From Pseudomonadota bacterium (GTDB lineage Bacteria > Pseudomonadota > Alphaproteobacteria > Sneathiellales > Sneathiellaceae), in the NCBI GenBank assembly GCA_024743055.1, contig JANSXH010000006.1, positions 124,001 through 188,000 of the forward strand: 64,000 nucleotides of DNA. The letters are read 5' to 3'. Made by a program: the position numbers and the translations under genes. Below are positions 36,231 through 46,585 of this stretch, one piece after another; position 1 is the first letter of the stretch, and each line of letters opens with the position of its first letter. The notes under the pieces are model-generated. The model did no database searches. It had not been told where the DNA came from and worked only from the letters and a program-made list of their open reading frames with translations.

Positions 36231-37634
36231 TTAGAAATGGATCGCTTTACCATAGGCGTCAAGGACTGATTCATGCATCATCTCCGACAAGGTCGGATGC
36301 GGGAAGACGGTGTGCATGAGATCAACCTCGGTGGTCTCTAACGTTTTGGCAACGCCATAGCCCTGAATTAGCTCCGTCACCTCGGCCCCGATCATATGAG
36401 CGCCGAGCAACTCGCCCGTCTTCGCATCAAAGACGGTTTTGATCATGCCGTCGGGCTCCCCGAGAGCGATGGCCTTGCCGTTGCCGATGAAGGGAAAGCG
36501 CCCGACTTTCAGCTCATAACCCGCATTCTTCGCCGCTTCCTCCGTCATACCAACGGAGGCGACTTGCGGATGGCAATAGGTACAGCCCGGGATATTGGAT
36601 GTATTCAGCGGATGGACATCCTTCTCACCGGCGATTTTCTCGACGCAGATGACCCCTTCATGGGAGGCTTTATGGGCGAGCCAGGGCGGTCCGGTTAGGT
36701 CACCGATGGCATAGACACCGGGCTCAGCGGTGCGGGAATATTCATCGACTTCCACATGGGTCCGGTCGACCTTGATCTTGGTGCCTTCCAGTCCGATATT
36801 TTCCACATTGCCGACAATACCAACCGCCAGAATGACCCGATCAAAGACATCCGTTGATGTCTTGCCTTTTTTATCGGTAAGGGTTGCCGTGACATTGGTT
36901 GCCGATTTTTTCAGCTCCGTCACATTGGTGCCTTTATGAATGGTCATGCCGAGCTTCTTGAAAGCTTTCTCGGCCATGGTGGAAATCTCCGCATCTTCCA
37001 CAGGCAAGATGCGATCCATCACTTCCACGACGGTAACATCCGACCCCAAAGCATTGAAAAAGCTGGCAAATTCAATGCCAATGGCACCGGAACCGACGAC
37101 CAGGAGTTTCTTCGGCATGGTATCGGGAACAAGCGCTTCCTTATAGGTCCAGATCAGTTTGCCATCCGGCTCAAGACCCGGCAGAACCCGAGCGCGGGCA
37201 CCGGTGGCGAGGATGATATGCTTGGCGGAAACCGTATCGGTAACCTTGCCATCCTTGGAGATTTCGACTTTGCCGGAGCCAGCCAGTTTACCATGGCCAT
37301 CGATAAGAGTGACCTTGTTCTTTTTTAAAAGATGCTGCACTCCGCCCGAAAGCTGACCGGCCACTTGGCGCGATCTCTTGACGATTTTTTCTAGGTCGAA
37401 GGACACGCCCTCCACCTTGATCCCGAACTCATCGGAGTGATTGATGAGATTGTAGATATCGGCGGTCCTGAGAAGCGCCTTGGTCGGGATACAGCCCCAG
37501 TTCAGGCAAATCCCGCCCACATGTTCGCGTTCAACAACGGCGGATTTCATACCGAGCTGGGCGGCGCGAATAGCGGCAACATAGCCTCCAGGTCCGGAGC
37601 CGACGACAACCACGTCATAACTAGCATTGCTCAT
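36231..37634 (-). CDS. lpdA: Dihydrolipoyl dehydrogenase (E3)
   Basis: 467 residues. FAD-binding VGSGPGGYVAAIRAAQ; redox-active Cys43 and Cys48 in GGICLNWGCIP, the PDH-type spacing; NAD-binding VVGSGAIGIEFASF; C-terminal active-site HPTLSEMMHE (His446, Glu451). Reoxidises dihydrolipoamide with NAD+. Eleven bases downstream of pdhC. Confidence 0.97.
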   Translation of the reverse strand: MSNASYDVVVVGSGPGGYVAAIRAAQLGMKSAVVEREHVGGICLNWGCIPTKALLRTADIYNLINHSDEFGIKVEGVSFDLEKIVKRSRQVAGQLSGGVQHLLKKNKVTLIDGHGKLAGSGKVEISKDGKVTDTVSAKHIILATGARARVLPGLEPDGKLIWTYKEALVPDTMPKKLLVVGSGAIGIEFASFFNALGSDVTVVEVMDRILPVEDAEISTMAEKAFKKLGMTIHKGTNVTELKKSATNVTATLTDKKGKTSTDVFDRVILAVGIVGNVENIGLEGTKIKVDRTHVEVDEYSRTAEPGVYAIGDLTGPPWLAHKASHEGVICVEKIAGEKDVHPLNTSNIPGCTYCHPQVASVGMTEEAAKNAGYELKVGRFPFIGNGKAIALGEPDGMIKTVFDAKTGELLGAHMIGAEVTELIQGYGVAKTLETTEVDLMHTVFPHPTLSEMMHESVLDAYGKAIHF

Positions 37635-37644
37635 AATCGGCTCC

Positions 37645-38955
37645 TTACAGCATCATGGTCAGGGGCTCTTGGATGTAGCCCTTGAAGTATTTGAGAAGTT
37701 CGGCGCCCATGGCCCCGTCAATGACCCGATGGTCACAAGAGAGGGTCACGCTCATCATGGTGGCCATGGCAAGCGCGCCATCCTTGACGACCGGCCGCTG
37801 CTCCCCTGCCCCGATGGCCAGGATGGCAGCTTGCGGTGGGTTGATCACAGCGGAAAACTCCTTGATCCCGAACATGCCGAGATTGGAAATGGAGAAGCAG
37901 CCACCCTGATATTCCTCGGGCATCAGCTTGCCGTCCTTCGCTTTTCCGGCCAGTTCCTTCATTTCATTGGAAATGCTGGCGAGGCCCTTCTGATCGGCAT
38001 TGCGGACAACCGGCGTAATCAGCCCGCCCTCAATGGCCACAGCGACGGAGATATCGATATCCGAATATTGCAGGATCTTGTCCCCACCCCAGGACGCATT
38101 GGCTTCCGGCAATTTTTTAAGCGCCAGAGCCGAGGCCCGGATAATGAAATCATTGACCGAGATTTTATAATCATCAGAGCGTCCATTGAGCTCTTTTCGC
38201 ATGGCCAGCAGGTTGTCCAGCTCACATTCAATGGTGAGATAAAAATGCGGTATGGTCTGCTTGGCTTCCGAAAGACGTCGGGCAATGGTTTTGCGCATAT
38301 TGGTAAGCGGAATTTCCACATAATTGCCCGCGGCCGGCGGCGTAACGGACGCTGCGGGAGCTGCGGGAGCTGCTGCAGCCGGGGCGGCGGTTGCCGCAGC
38401 CGGAGCTGCTGCGCGGACACCACCAGAGGCGATGACTTTTTCCACATCCGCCTTGACGATACGACCATGGGGTCCGGTGCCAGGCACGGCTGCGATATCC
38501 ATATTGGCATTGGCGGCAATACGCCTGGCCAGTGGGCTTGCGAAGACCCGATTTCCAGTTTGTGCCGGAGCTGCCGCAGGTGCGGCTGTTACGGCGGGAG
38601 CCGGTGTCGCCGCGGCAGGCGCCGGTGTTGGCGCTGCTTCCGCCACAGGTTCTGCCGCCGCCGGAGCGGGCGCACTACCCGTATCAAACCCGTCAAGGGC
38701 GGAGGCATCCTCCCCATCTTCAAGCATCACGGCAATCGGTGTATTGACGGCGACATTTTCCGTGCCGCCTTCGATCAGGATCTTGCCGAGAACTCCTTCA
38801 TCGACAGCTTCCACTTCCATGGTCGCCTTATCGGTTTCAATTTCGGCCAGGACATCGCCCGAGGAAATCGTATCCCCTTCCTTTGCCTGCCAGTTGGCCA
38901 GGGTCCCTTCGGTCATCGTCGGGGACAGCGCCGGCATGGTAATTGTGATTGGCAT
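37645..38955 (-). CDS. pdhC: Pyruvate dehydrogenase E2 (dihydrolipoyl acetyltransferase)
   Basis: 436 residues: one lipoyl domain (Lys43 in ETDKATM), an Ala/Pro linker, a peripheral-subunit-binding domain about 135-170 ([16 protein letters not shown]), a second Ala/Pro linker, and a catalytic domain about 210-436 with DHRVIDG (His409, Asp413). Forms the complex core and passes acetyl groups to CoA. Order pdhA-pdhB-pdhC-lpd on one strand. Confidence 0.97.
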   Translation of the reverse strand: MPITITMPALSPTMTEGTLANWQAKEGDTISSGDVLAEIETDKATMEVEAVDEGVLGKILIEGGTENVAVNTPIAVMLEDGEDASALDGFDTGSAPAPAAAEPVAEAAPTPAPAAATPAPAVTAAPAAAPAQTGNRVFASPLARRIAANANMDIAAVPGTGPHGRIVKADVEKVIASGGVRAAAPAAATAAPAAAAPAAPAASVTPPAAGNYVEIPLTNMRKTIARRLSEAKQTIPHFYLTIECELDNLLAMRKELNGRSDDYKISVNDFIIRASALALKKLPEANASWGGDKILQYSDIDISVAVAIEGGLITPVVRNADQKGLASISNEMKELAGKAKDGKLMPEEYQGGCFSISNLGMFGIKEFSAVINPPQAAILAIGAGEQRPVVKDGALAMATMMSVTLSCDHRVIDGAMGAELLKYFKGYIQEPLTMML

Positions 38956-38966
38956 GTTCGTTCCCC

Positions 38967-40358
38967 TTAATCGCGATAGCAGACGGATTTGGCAACCTGG
39001 ACAACCTCTTCGGCACTGGGCAGCGCCAGTTTCTCAAGGTTGGCGGCGTACGGCATCGGCACGTTCTTGCCGGTGACCCGCATGACCGGAGCGTCCAGAT
39101 AGTCGAAGGCATGTTCCATGATCTGGGCAGCGATTTCAGCCCCCACACCACTTTGCGGCCATCCCTCTTCCACTGTCACACAGCGGTTGGTCTTGCGGAC
39201 CGAGGCGAGGACGGTGTCCATATCCATGGGCCGGATGGTGCGCAAGTCAATAACCTCGGCACTGATCCCTTCCCCGGCGAGAGCCTCGGCGGCGGCGAGG
39301 GAATATTCCATGCCCATGCCGAAGGAGACAAACGTCACATCATCGCCGGGCCGGGCGATTTTCGCCTTGCCGATGGGCAGAACGAAATCATCCATCACCG
39401 GCACCTCGAAGCTGTGACCATAGAGAAGCTCGTTCTCCAGGAAGATCACCGGGTTCGGATTGCGGATTGCCGCTTTCAAAAGACCCTTGGCATCGGCTGC
39501 ACTATGGGGCGCAATGACAATCAACCCCGGCACATGGGAGTACCAGGAGGCATAGCATTGTGAATGTTGCGCCGCGACCCTTGAGGCCGCGCCGTTGGGG
39601 CCCCGAAAGACGATCGGGCTTTCCATCTGACCGCCGGACATATATCGCGTCTTGGCGGCGGAATTGACGATCTGGTCAATGGCCTGCATGGCAAAGTTGA
39701 AGGTCATGAACTCAACGATGGGCCGCAGACCATGAAAGGCCGTGCCGACACCGACACCGGCAAAGCCATGCTCCGTAATCGGCGTATCGATCACCCGGCG
39801 GGCGCCGAACTCATCGAGCAATCCTTGCGTGACCTTATAGGCGCCCTGATATTCGGCGACTTCTTCGCCCATCACAAACACACGCTCATCCAGGCGCATT
39901 TCCTCGGCCATGGCATCGCGCAAAGCTTCACGGACGGCGATCTTGACGGTCTCTGTGCCGGCCGGGATTTCTCCGCTGGCATCATAGGCATCATGGGGTT
40001 GTTCCGTTGTGGTCACAGCGGCGACCGGAGTTGCGGCAGCGGGCTCCGGTTCGGCCATGGTCTCGGCAGGCGCGGCTGTCGAGGCGGAGAAGTTATCGAG
40101 CGCACTCGCATCCTCGCCATCCTCCAAAAGCACGGCGATGGGGGTGTTGACCGCCACTTCGTCCGTATCCGCGGCAATCAAGATCTTGCCGATTTTGCCT
40201 TCATCGACGGCTTCCACTTCCATGGTAGCCTTGTCGGTTTCAATCTCGGCCAGCACATCACCGGAGGAGACATCATCCCCTTCCGCCACCATCCAGCGGG
40301 CGAGCTTGCCCTCGGTCATGGTCGGCGACAGGGCTGGCATTAGAATTTCTGTTGGCAT
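38967..40358 (-). CDS. pdhB: Pyruvate dehydrogenase E1 beta with N-terminal lipoyl domain
   Basis: 463 residues: lipoyl domain (1-80, Lys43 in ETDKATM) nearly the same as that of pdhC, a linker, then transketolase pyrimidine-binding and C-terminal domains ([35 protein letters not shown]). An E1 beta with its own lipoyl domain is a known alphaproteobacterial trait. With PdhA it decarboxylates pyruvate with thiamine diphosphate. Eleven bases before pdhC. Confidence 0.97.
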   Translation of the reverse strand: MPTEILMPALSPTMTEGKLARWMVAEGDDVSSGDVLAEIETDKATMEVEAVDEGKIGKILIAADTDEVAVNTPIAVLLEDGEDASALDNFSASTAAPAETMAEPEPAAATPVAAVTTTEQPHDAYDASGEIPAGTETVKIAVREALRDAMAEEMRLDERVFVMGEEVAEYQGAYKVTQGLLDEFGARRVIDTPITEHGFAGVGVGTAFHGLRPIVEFMTFNFAMQAIDQIVNSAAKTRYMSGGQMESPIVFRGPNGAASRVAAQHSQCYASWYSHVPGLIVIAPHSAADAKGLLKAAIRNPNPVIFLENELLYGHSFEVPVMDDFVLPIGKAKIARPGDDVTFVSFGMGMEYSLAAAEALAGEGISAEVIDLRTIRPMDMDTVLASVRKTNRCVTVEEGWPQSGVGAEIAAQIMEHAFDYLDAPVMRVTGKNVPMPYAANLEKLALPSAEEVVQVAKSVCYRD

Positions 40359-40386
40359 CTATTTGTCCTTTCAATCCAGGCCGGCC

Positions 40387-41421
40387 TCAGGCCACCACAT
40401 CCGTGTAAAGTTCTTCCGGTGCCGGTTCCGGACTGTTCTGGGCAAATTCGACGGCGTCAGCGACGATCGCCTTGACTTCGCGGTCAATCTCTTTGAGCTC
40501 ATCTTCCGAATAGATCTTGTCTTTGAGGAGACGCTGACGGCAGAGCTCGATCGGGTCATGCTCGGCCCGTTTCTTGTTGACCTCTTCCTTGGAGCGATAC
40601 TTCGCCGGATCGGACATGGAATGGCCGCGATAGCGATAGGTCTTCATTTCCAGGATATACGGCCCCTTGCCGTCGCGGACCCATTTGATGGCCTTGCGAC
40701 CGGCTTCGGCGACAGCAAAAACATCCATGCCATCGACCTGCTCCCCGGGAACATTGAAACTCTCGCCACGGCGATACAGCTCGGTCTGGGCGGAGGAGCG
40801 CTTGACCGAGGTGCCCATGGCATATTCGTTATTCTCAATCACATAGACAACTGGCAAGCCCCACAGCTCGGCCATGTTGAAGCTCTCATAGACCTGACCC
40901 TGGTTGGCCGTGCCATCGCCCATATAACAAAGGGTGGCGTCCTTGGTGCCCTGATATTTCTGGCTGAAGGCGAGCCCGGTGCCGAGCGGCACACAGGCGC
41001 CGACGATACCATGACCGCCATAGAAATTGGCTTCCTTGGAGAACATATGCATGGAGCCGCCCTTGCCCTTGGAATAGCCGCCCTCGCGGCCCGTCAGCTC
41101 GGCCATGACGCCTTTCGGGTCCATGCCGCAGGCCAGCATATGACCATGATCGCGGTAAGAGGTGATGACCGCGTCATTTTCGGTGATGGTGGATTGCATG
41201 CCGACAACGACCGCCTCCTGCCCTATATATAAGTGGCAGAATCCGCCGATCAGGCCCATGCCGTAGATCTGCCCGGCCTTCTCTTCAAAGCGTCGGATCA
41301 GCAGCATGTCCCGATAAAATTTCTTGATTTCATCGTTGCTGAATTTCGGGGTGGATTTGCGGGATTTTGTCGCCGGTTTTTTGCTGCCGGCAGAACTCGT
41401 CTTTGTCGTCTGGCGTGCCAT
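40387..41421 (-). CDS. pdhA: Pyruvate dehydrogenase E1 alpha
   Basis: 344 residues from the ATG at 41421, chosen because GGGAGG lies four bases before it; the ATG at 41433 would place this site inside the gene. Thiamine-diphosphate motif GDGTANQG followed by IENN, plus the phosphorylation-loop-like YRYRGHSMSDPAKYR. Lys/Ser/Thr-rich N-terminus. First gene of the PDH operon; upstream lie a TGCGGC/GCCGCA hairpin (41458-41475) and an AT-rich region. Confidence 0.97.
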   Translation of the reverse strand: MARQTTKTSSAGSKKPATKSRKSTPKFSNDEIKKFYRDMLLIRRFEEKAGQIYGMGLIGGFCHLYIGQEAVVVGMQSTITENDAVITSYRDHGHMLACGMDPKGVMAELTGREGGYSKGKGGSMHMFSKEANFYGGHGIVGACVPLGTGLAFSQKYQGTKDATLCYMGDGTANQGQVYESFNMAELWGLPVVYVIENNEYAMGTSVKRSSAQTELYRRGESFNVPGEQVDGMDVFAVAEAGRKAIKWVRDGKGPYILEMKTYRYRGHSMSDPAKYRSKEEVNKKRAEHDPIELCRQRLLKDKIYSEDELKEIDREVKAIVADAVEFAQNSPEPAPEELYTDVVA

Positions 41422-41706
41422 GTCACCTCCCATGTGCAGTAGCTGTCAAAACGGATGTGCGGCAACGGGGCCGCATGTCATGAGGTGAATGTGGCGTAGC
41501 AGTTCTTAATAAACAAGTAATATCGGTCTAATTAACCAAATTACAGTTATTCAAGTTAATTTCAGAAAAAGGTGTCAAAAAACAACCGGAATCCCGTTCA
41601 TTCCAAAAACAGAATAAAGCGCAAAGAATCGGGAAATTTTCGGCAACAACTGACAAGAGAAACAACAAGTTCAGGAAATAAAATACGCAAAAACCGCAAA
41701 GCGGGT

Positions 41707-42018
41707 TTACTTCTGGTAAATCACAATCTCATCGGGATGCGCCAGGCCGAGAACATCACGGCTGCGTTCTTCCAACAGATCGGTATCAAGATTCCCGCGA
41801 CGCAACAGCGACACCCGCTTTTCAAGGGCCTGCTTCTCGTCCTCTGTGACAAGATAAACGGCCTGGGCTTTATCGATGCTATGCTGAAGCTTCAAATAGG
41901 CGAACAGTCCCCTGTCCCCTTCCACCAGATGATAGCTGAAATACGCCACGGCGAGGATACCGAAAATAGGACCGGCACTAGCCCGTGCACGCTTGGTTAT
42001 TTCCTGACTGATGATCAT
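41707..42018 (-). CDS. ftsB: Septum formation initiator FtsB/DivIC
   Basis: 103 residues: one membrane helix (about 15-32, AGPIFGILAVAYFSYHLV), a coiled coil about 45-80 (SIDKAQAVYLVTEDEKQALEKRV), then RSRDVLGLAHPDEIVIY. Bitopic divisome protein bridging FtsL and FtsQ. Its place between eno and pdhA is conserved in this class. Confidence 0.92.
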   Translation of the reverse strand: MIISQEITKRARASAGPIFGILAVAYFSYHLVEGDRGLFAYLKLQHSIDKAQAVYLVTEDEKQALEKRVSLLRRGNLDTDLLEERSRDVLGLAHPDEIVIYQK

Positions 42019-42660
42019 GACAGGAGTGAATCAAATTGACGGCATCAGGTCAACCGGAAAATCAAATTTATGTTAAATTTCGGGTATTTCTGACTTGCTA
42101 CACAGATATAGACTCAATTCGACGGCCCGGTTGACCCAATGTCGCAACCTTCTTTAAAGGCTTCCATTTACGGATTGATATATTAGGCTGTTTAGGGATT
42201 GGCTCGCTCACCAGGAGTGAATATAACCGCCCTCACCGGTTCTTTGGCAGATACCTTCCTTTACGGAACATACCTTCCACCCTAGAACAGCCCGGACAGG
42301 CCTGTGGTAGAGCTATGACGGACCAAGCCCTTACTTTGGCATGAACTCCGGCACTTACCACAGATATATCACCTGACGATTGAACCCAGACTGTCTGAAC
42401 CTGGACCAACCCATCCCGGATCGACCCGCCATCCCGGCGCTTCCAGACAGCTGAACACGAACCTCCGTATCAAACATCGCCTGATATCAGAACATTCGCA
42501 TCTAACTTCCGTGACCAGTCCCAAAGCCGCCTTGGTGACACTCACAACTGATCAACGCCTAATATGTTATTGATTTTGCTTAAGAAAGTCATCCATTACA
42601 TTGTAATAGTCAGCGTAACATCGCTCTCGCGCGTCATCTGGCAATGAGACTACAAGCTAG
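42019..42660. other. 642-bp gene-free block
   Basis: No ORF on either strand looks coding. Structures seen: arms CTGTCTG (42391-42397) and CAGACAG (42444-42450) enclosing 46 bases; AACCG/CGGTT near 42217-42233; two direct TACCTTCC copies near 42250-42275. The middle is GC-rich and non-coding while both ends are AT-rich, which would suit a structured RNA gene or a decayed gene. It does not match tRNA, tmRNA, SRP RNA or RNase P RNA by eye. Confidence 0.4.
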
Positions 42661-43068
42661 TTATTCAGATGGGACAGCCGGATCTTTCGAATGTTCCGTT
42701 CCCTCCCCCGGCGTGATAAACAGCATCCGGGTTAGTTCGGAAACCTTGGCGGTGTGCCAGATGTTTCGCGGGACCACGGCATAGGCGCCGCTCTGGTCCA
42801 GTTTAAGGGTCTCATCCCCATCACTCTTTCGCAAAACCAGTTCCGCCCGACCGGATACCAGCATCACGATTTCCTCCCCTTTGGGATGCCTCTCCCAGAC
42901 GCCCCAGTCTTCGGAAAATTCATAGGCGGCGATCAGCACATGGTCTTTAAAATTATTATAGTCCCGGTCCAGCTTGTCATAGAAACCCGGCGACATGTTG
43001 ACCTGATCGATAGCCAAGCCCGGCTTCAAAACAGCCATCGTTTCAAACACTGATTTTATTTTTGTCAT
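42661..43068 (-). CDS. Cupin-domain protein
   Basis: 135 residues, single small beta barrel: WGVWERHPKGEEIVMLVSGRAELV (cupin motif 1) and VPRNIWHTAKV (motif 2). Motif 1 keeps His and Glu ligands, so a metal is possible. AGGAA lies before the ATG, 19 bases after the SRPBCC frame. Third gene of the ArsR-SRPBCC-cupin operon; probably a small-molecule sensor or epimerase-like protein of unknown substrate. Confidence 0.85.
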   Translation of the reverse strand: MTKIKSVFETMAVLKPGLAIDQVNMSPGFYDKLDRDYNNFKDHVLIAAYEFSEDWGVWERHPKGEEIVMLVSGRAELVLRKSDGDETLKLDQSGAYAVVPRNIWHTAKVSELTRMLFITPGEGTEHSKDPAVPSE

Positions 43069-43087
43069 TATTTACATTCCTCTTGGC

Positions 43088-43558
43088 CTATGAATTATGC
43101 AACTCCTCGGCGAGCCTGGCAAGCTGCGCGAGGGCGGTTCCCCACCCCTCCATAAAGCCCATATCCGCATGCTTTTGGCAGTCTTCCCTATTCTTGTGCA
43201 TAGCTGTCGTCGTATAGAGAGTGCCCTCAGGATGATCTTCCAGGGTGATGATGGCCGTGAGGAAAGCCTGCTCATTGAGCCGCCATCCCCCTTGCAGGGC
43301 GTCCGTAAAGACGATCCGTTCGTTCTCGATCACCTCCAGAAAACAGCCTTCCTTTTCATGTACGATTGTCCCGTCTTCCTGTTTCATCGTGGCCTTGAAG
43401 GCGCCGCCGGCAACCAGCTCATGCTTGTTTGAAGCTGTCGTGACCGGCGCCGGCGTCCACCATTTTTCGAAATGCTTCGGCTCTTTTCAGGCTTTCCAGA
43501 CGGTCGAGCGCGGGGCTTTGATAATGCGTGAGATCGTAAGATCATTGGAAGTCGTCAT
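43088..43558 (-). pseudogene. SRPBCC (AHSA1-like) protein gene interrupted by an in-frame TGA
   Basis: Reading from ATG 43558, which overlaps the ArsR stop (ATGA), the frame encodes a typical SRPBCC start (SRIIKAPRSTVWKA), then TGA at 43489-43487 (codon 24) where relatives have Trp, then KEPKHFEKWWTPAPV and the rest of the domain to 43088. Apart from that codon the frame is intact (157 codons including stop). A TGG-to-TGA change explains it. Re-initiation at ATG 43387 would give a 99-residue fragment lacking half the fold. Alternatives: a sequencing error or stop read-through. Related proteins pair with ArsR regulators. Confidence 0.75.
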
Positions 43559-43899
43559 GAGAGTTCCTCATCTGAAGATAAATTTTCAACATAAGCCGCC
43601 AGTCGGTCTGCCCGCCCTTCCCACACCGCCCGTTGCTCCTCTAGCCAGGTCTCGGCTTCGGTGAGTGTTTTCTGTTTGATCTGGCAGGTACGCACCCGCC
43701 CGACCTTCTTTGAACTGATCAATCCAGAGTCTTCCAGAACACCGATATGTTTCATAAAGGACGGCAACGCCATATCAAAAGGCACGGCCAGTTCACTAAC
43801 GGTGGCGGGCGATCGGCCAAGCTGTTCTATAACGGCCCGGCGGGTCGGATCTGCAAGGGCGTGAAACACGCCGTCCAGAGCAGGTTGATTGTTTTCCAT
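43555..43899 (-). CDS. ArsR-family transcriptional regulator
   Basis: 114 residues: winged helix with FHALADPTRRAVIEQL and the recognition helix region PSFMKHIGVLEDSGLI, then VGRVRTCQI. No cysteine pair for metal sensing; this subgroup is usually linked to an AHSA1/SRPBCC gene and senses unknown ligands. First gene of the operon, with the AT-rich 96-bp upstream region as likely operator. Confidence 0.9.
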   Translation of the reverse strand: MENNQPALDGVFHALADPTRRAVIEQLGRSPATVSELAVPFDMALPSFMKHIGVLEDSGLISSKKVGRVRTCQIKQKTLTEAETWLEEQRAVWEGRADRLAAYVENLSSDEELS

Positions 43900-43995
43900 A
43901 TGGCTAAGTATAGGGAGAAAAATACTTAGGTCAATGGCTAAGTGTTTATGTTGGGGTTATATTACAGGAAATAGGTAAGCAACGAGCTCTACTCT

Positions 43996-45909
43996 TTACC
44001 CGTCCGGCAGCCCCGCGGCACGAAAATGGTTGATTATTTTCTGCATCTGTTCCGGCGGTTCATGAGGGGCGTTGTGGAGGACTTTGAGGGTGAAATCCGG
44101 ATTGATCTCGAGGATTTCCCGCGCAACGGCCTTGGCCTTCTCCACTTCCCCAAGCTCCATATAGGCAAAGATTTTCACCCGCCGGAGCGACAGGGAGTTC
44201 TTGAAGGAAACAAGCGCCCGCTCCGCCTCCACCAGAGCGATCTCCTGATTGCCAGCCAGGGTATTCAGGAAAGAAGAAATCCAGTCATAACCAGGGCCAT
44301 AGAGCGGATTTTGGCGCTTGGCCCTTGCCATCCAGTCGAGGCCTTCATCAGCCCGGCCCTTGAAGCCCAGGACCATTGCTACATCAATCAGCATTTCCGG
44401 ATCGTTAGGGTTTAGGGCGGCCGCCCGTTCGCATTCAGACAGGGCGAGATCATGGGCCTTGTCCGCATAGAGATGCATGATGCAGAGGATATTCAGTGTC
44501 CGGTAATCCTGCGGGTCCAGCTCATAGGCGATTTGCGCATGTTCCCGCCCCTTTTGAAGGGATTCCTTTGGTGTATCCGACAAGTTCAGCCGCCAGGCGG
44601 TTACATAGCGATCCGCGAGCAAGGCTTGAGCCGCCGCAAAGTTGGGCTCGAGCTCGACGGCCCGCTCCAGCTCGGCAATGCTTTGCTTCATAGCGTCCTT
44701 GCCGTACTTGAACTTGGAGGCCCGCAGATACAAATCATAGGCCTTCAGGCTTTCTGCATCCTTGAGGTTCAGGGCGCGGGTTTGCGCCCGGCCAACCAGG
44801 ACCGAGGACAATGTCGAGGCAATCCGGTCGGTCAGTTGCTCCTGAACATCAATGACCAGATCAACCGGCACATCGAAATCCTCCGCCCAGATATTGCGGT
44901 TCTGCAGTGTATCAACCAGCTGCGCCGTCACCTGGATTTCTTCAGGCCCCTGTTGATAGGTACCGAGCAGGACATATTGCACACCAAGCTCTTTCGCCAC
45001 GTCCTCAGCCTTCACCTGTTTGCCTTTGTAGGTAAAGGTGGAGCTCCCGGAGACCACAAACAGCTCCGGAAATTTGGACAAATTGGTCAGAATGGCGTTA
45101 GTAAATCCATCAGCCTGATAGGCCGTCTCCTTATCGCCCACGGGGTCGACAAAGGGTAGCACGGCGATGGAAGGTTTATCCGGCAAAGGGGCCTCTGCCA
45201 CCAACCCGCCGCCCAGATATCCTTTCCAGGGCTGCCACCAGAGAAGGCCTGCAGCGATTACGATCAAGGCTGCCACGGCTGCAAAAAACTTCATCGGGAT
45301 CTTGCCAGCAGATTGCGCGGGCGGGGCGACAGGTATGATCGGGGTTGTCAGCTTGTCCGTTTTTTCATTCAAAGTGACGAAGAAAATAGAAACGGCACCG
45401 GTGACATTCTTGACCTCGACGGCGCCGCGGTCTTCCAGATCCAGATCCAGCCGGTCTTTAAGCTCCCGCTGAACATTCTCACTAAGGCAGATCCCGCCGG
45501 TTTCCGCCTGCCCCTCAAGACGCGCGGCGAGATTGACCCCTTCGCCAAAGACATCCTCCCCCTCAACAATCACATCACCGATATTGATGCCCATGCGATA
45601 GGCGGCGCGATCCGCCTCCGGCAGCCCGGAATTCCGGTTCTTGAAATGGGATTGCACCTCAACTGCAAACTGAACCGCATTGATAACACTGGGAAATTCA
45701 AGCAAGGCCCCATCGCCCATCAGCTTTATGGTGCGGCCATTATATTGGGCTATTTTGGGCTCGATAAGGGTCTCGCGGTCGCTCTTTATCAGGGTCAGGG
45801 TGCCGACCTCATCGGCCTGCATCCGCGCCGTATAGCCAACCATATCCATGGCAACAATCGCCGCCAACCGCCGCTCCATCCCGCGCCTCCCACGTTGAGA
45901 TAACGCCAT
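43996..45909 (-). CDS. Class III adenylate/guanylate cyclase with TolB-like and TPR regions
   Basis: 637 residues. N-terminal cyclase domain about 12-182 with metal Asp22 (MDMVGYT) and Asp66 (MGDGALLEF), and GVNLAARLE. One membrane helix about 207-225. Then a TolB/FlgO-like domain about 240-380 (SIAVLPFVD, VQYVLLGTYQ, VDTLQNRNIWAEDFD) and TPR-like repeats to the C-terminus (ELEPNFAAAQALLADRY, ALNPNDPEMLIDVA). A cytoplasmic cyclase with a periplasmic sensing half is the usual reading. Substrate ATP or GTP not decided. A second in-frame ATG lies at residue 11. Confidence 0.9.
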   Translation of the reverse strand: MALSQRGRRGMERRLAAIVAMDMVGYTARMQADEVGTLTLIKSDRETLIEPKIAQYNGRTIKLMGDGALLEFPSVINAVQFAVEVQSHFKNRNSGLPEADRAAYRMGINIGDVIVEGEDVFGEGVNLAARLEGQAETGGICLSENVQRELKDRLDLDLEDRGAVEVKNVTGAVSIFFVTLNEKTDKLTTPIIPVAPPAQSAGKIPMKFFAAVAALIVIAAGLLWWQPWKGYLGGGLVAEAPLPDKPSIAVLPFVDPVGDKETAYQADGFTNAILTNLSKFPELFVVSGSSTFTYKGKQVKAEDVAKELGVQYVLLGTYQQGPEEIQVTAQLVDTLQNRNIWAEDFDVPVDLVIDVQEQLTDRIASTLSSVLVGRAQTRALNLKDAESLKAYDLYLRASKFKYGKDAMKQSIAELERAVELEPNFAAAQALLADRYVTAWRLNLSDTPKESLQKGREHAQIAYELDPQDYRTLNILCIMHLYADKAHDLALSECERAAALNPNDPEMLIDVAMVLGFKGRADEGLDWMARAKRQNPLYGPGYDWISSFLNTLAGNQEIALVEAERALVSFKNSLSLRRVKIFAYMELGEVEKAKAVAREILEINPDFTLKVLHNAPHEPPEQMQKIINHFRAAGLPDG

Positions 45910-45952
45910 GGTACAGAATGGCGGGTGTTAAGGATAGTCTAATGGAAAGAGT

Positions 45953-46576
45953 TCATGAAAATCGGGCGAGAAGAACCGAATGACCGTCGCAGTCGGGATC
46001 GTCGGGGATAAATTTTATAACTTCGAGGCCATGACTTTCGAGGATCATACGATATTCCTCTAAAGAAAGGCTGGCATGATAGACCCGATCATCGCCGACA
46101 TGGCCATCCACCTCTCCCTCCTCTGGCCCAACGGTGAGCATCAGGGCGCCGGGGGCTTTGAGATGAGCGGCAAAGAGTGGCAGGACCTGGCGCTGTTCCT
46201 CCCGGGTCAGGTGGAAAAAGCTGTTCCAGGCGATCAGGCCGTGGAATTTTTCGGGCAGATCGAGGGATCGCATATCCATCTGCCGCCAGTCATGATCGGG
46301 AAAACGGGCACGCGCCAGCCGGATCATCCCGGAGGACGCATCCACCCCCGTCAGTTGAAACCCGCGCCCGATGATATAGTCCGCAATCGGTTCCGCCGAC
46401 CCACAACCCACATCCAGCACTTCTGCGGTCTCTGGCAGCAAATCCAGGAACCGGTCCAGCCAGGCCTTCTCAATCAGCCCCTTATACCGCTCCGCATCAA
46501 ACCGCACCGAATTGCGCTCATACACGTCCTGCGTTGTCAGGGCGAGCTCAGCGAGGGTGAGATTTGGATCGGGCAT
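45953..46576 (-). CDS. Class I SAM-dependent methyltransferase
   Basis: 207 residues: SAM-binding motif I VLDVGCGSAEPIADYI, then GVDASSGMIRLAR, DMRSLDLPEKFHGLIAWNSFFHL. A generic small-molecule methyltransferase; substrate unknown. Nine bases after the small membrane-protein gene and 43 bases before the cyclase. Confidence 0.88.
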   Translation of the reverse strand: MPDPNLTLAELALTTQDVYERNSVRFDAERYKGLIEKAWLDRFLDLLPETAEVLDVGCGSAEPIADYIIGRGFQLTGVDASSGMIRLARARFPDHDWRQMDMRSLDLPEKFHGLIAWNSFFHLTREEQRQVLPLFAAHLKAPGALMLTVGPEEGEVDGHVGDDRVYHASLSLEEYRMILESHGLEVIKFIPDDPDCDGHSVLLARFS

Positions 46577-46585
46577 GATTGTTAT

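Noticed and set aside
37627-38970. 447-aa plus-strand ORF
   Set aside because: Exact antisense of pdhC; long only because the Ala/Pro-rich GC-rich sequence lacks stops on the other strand.
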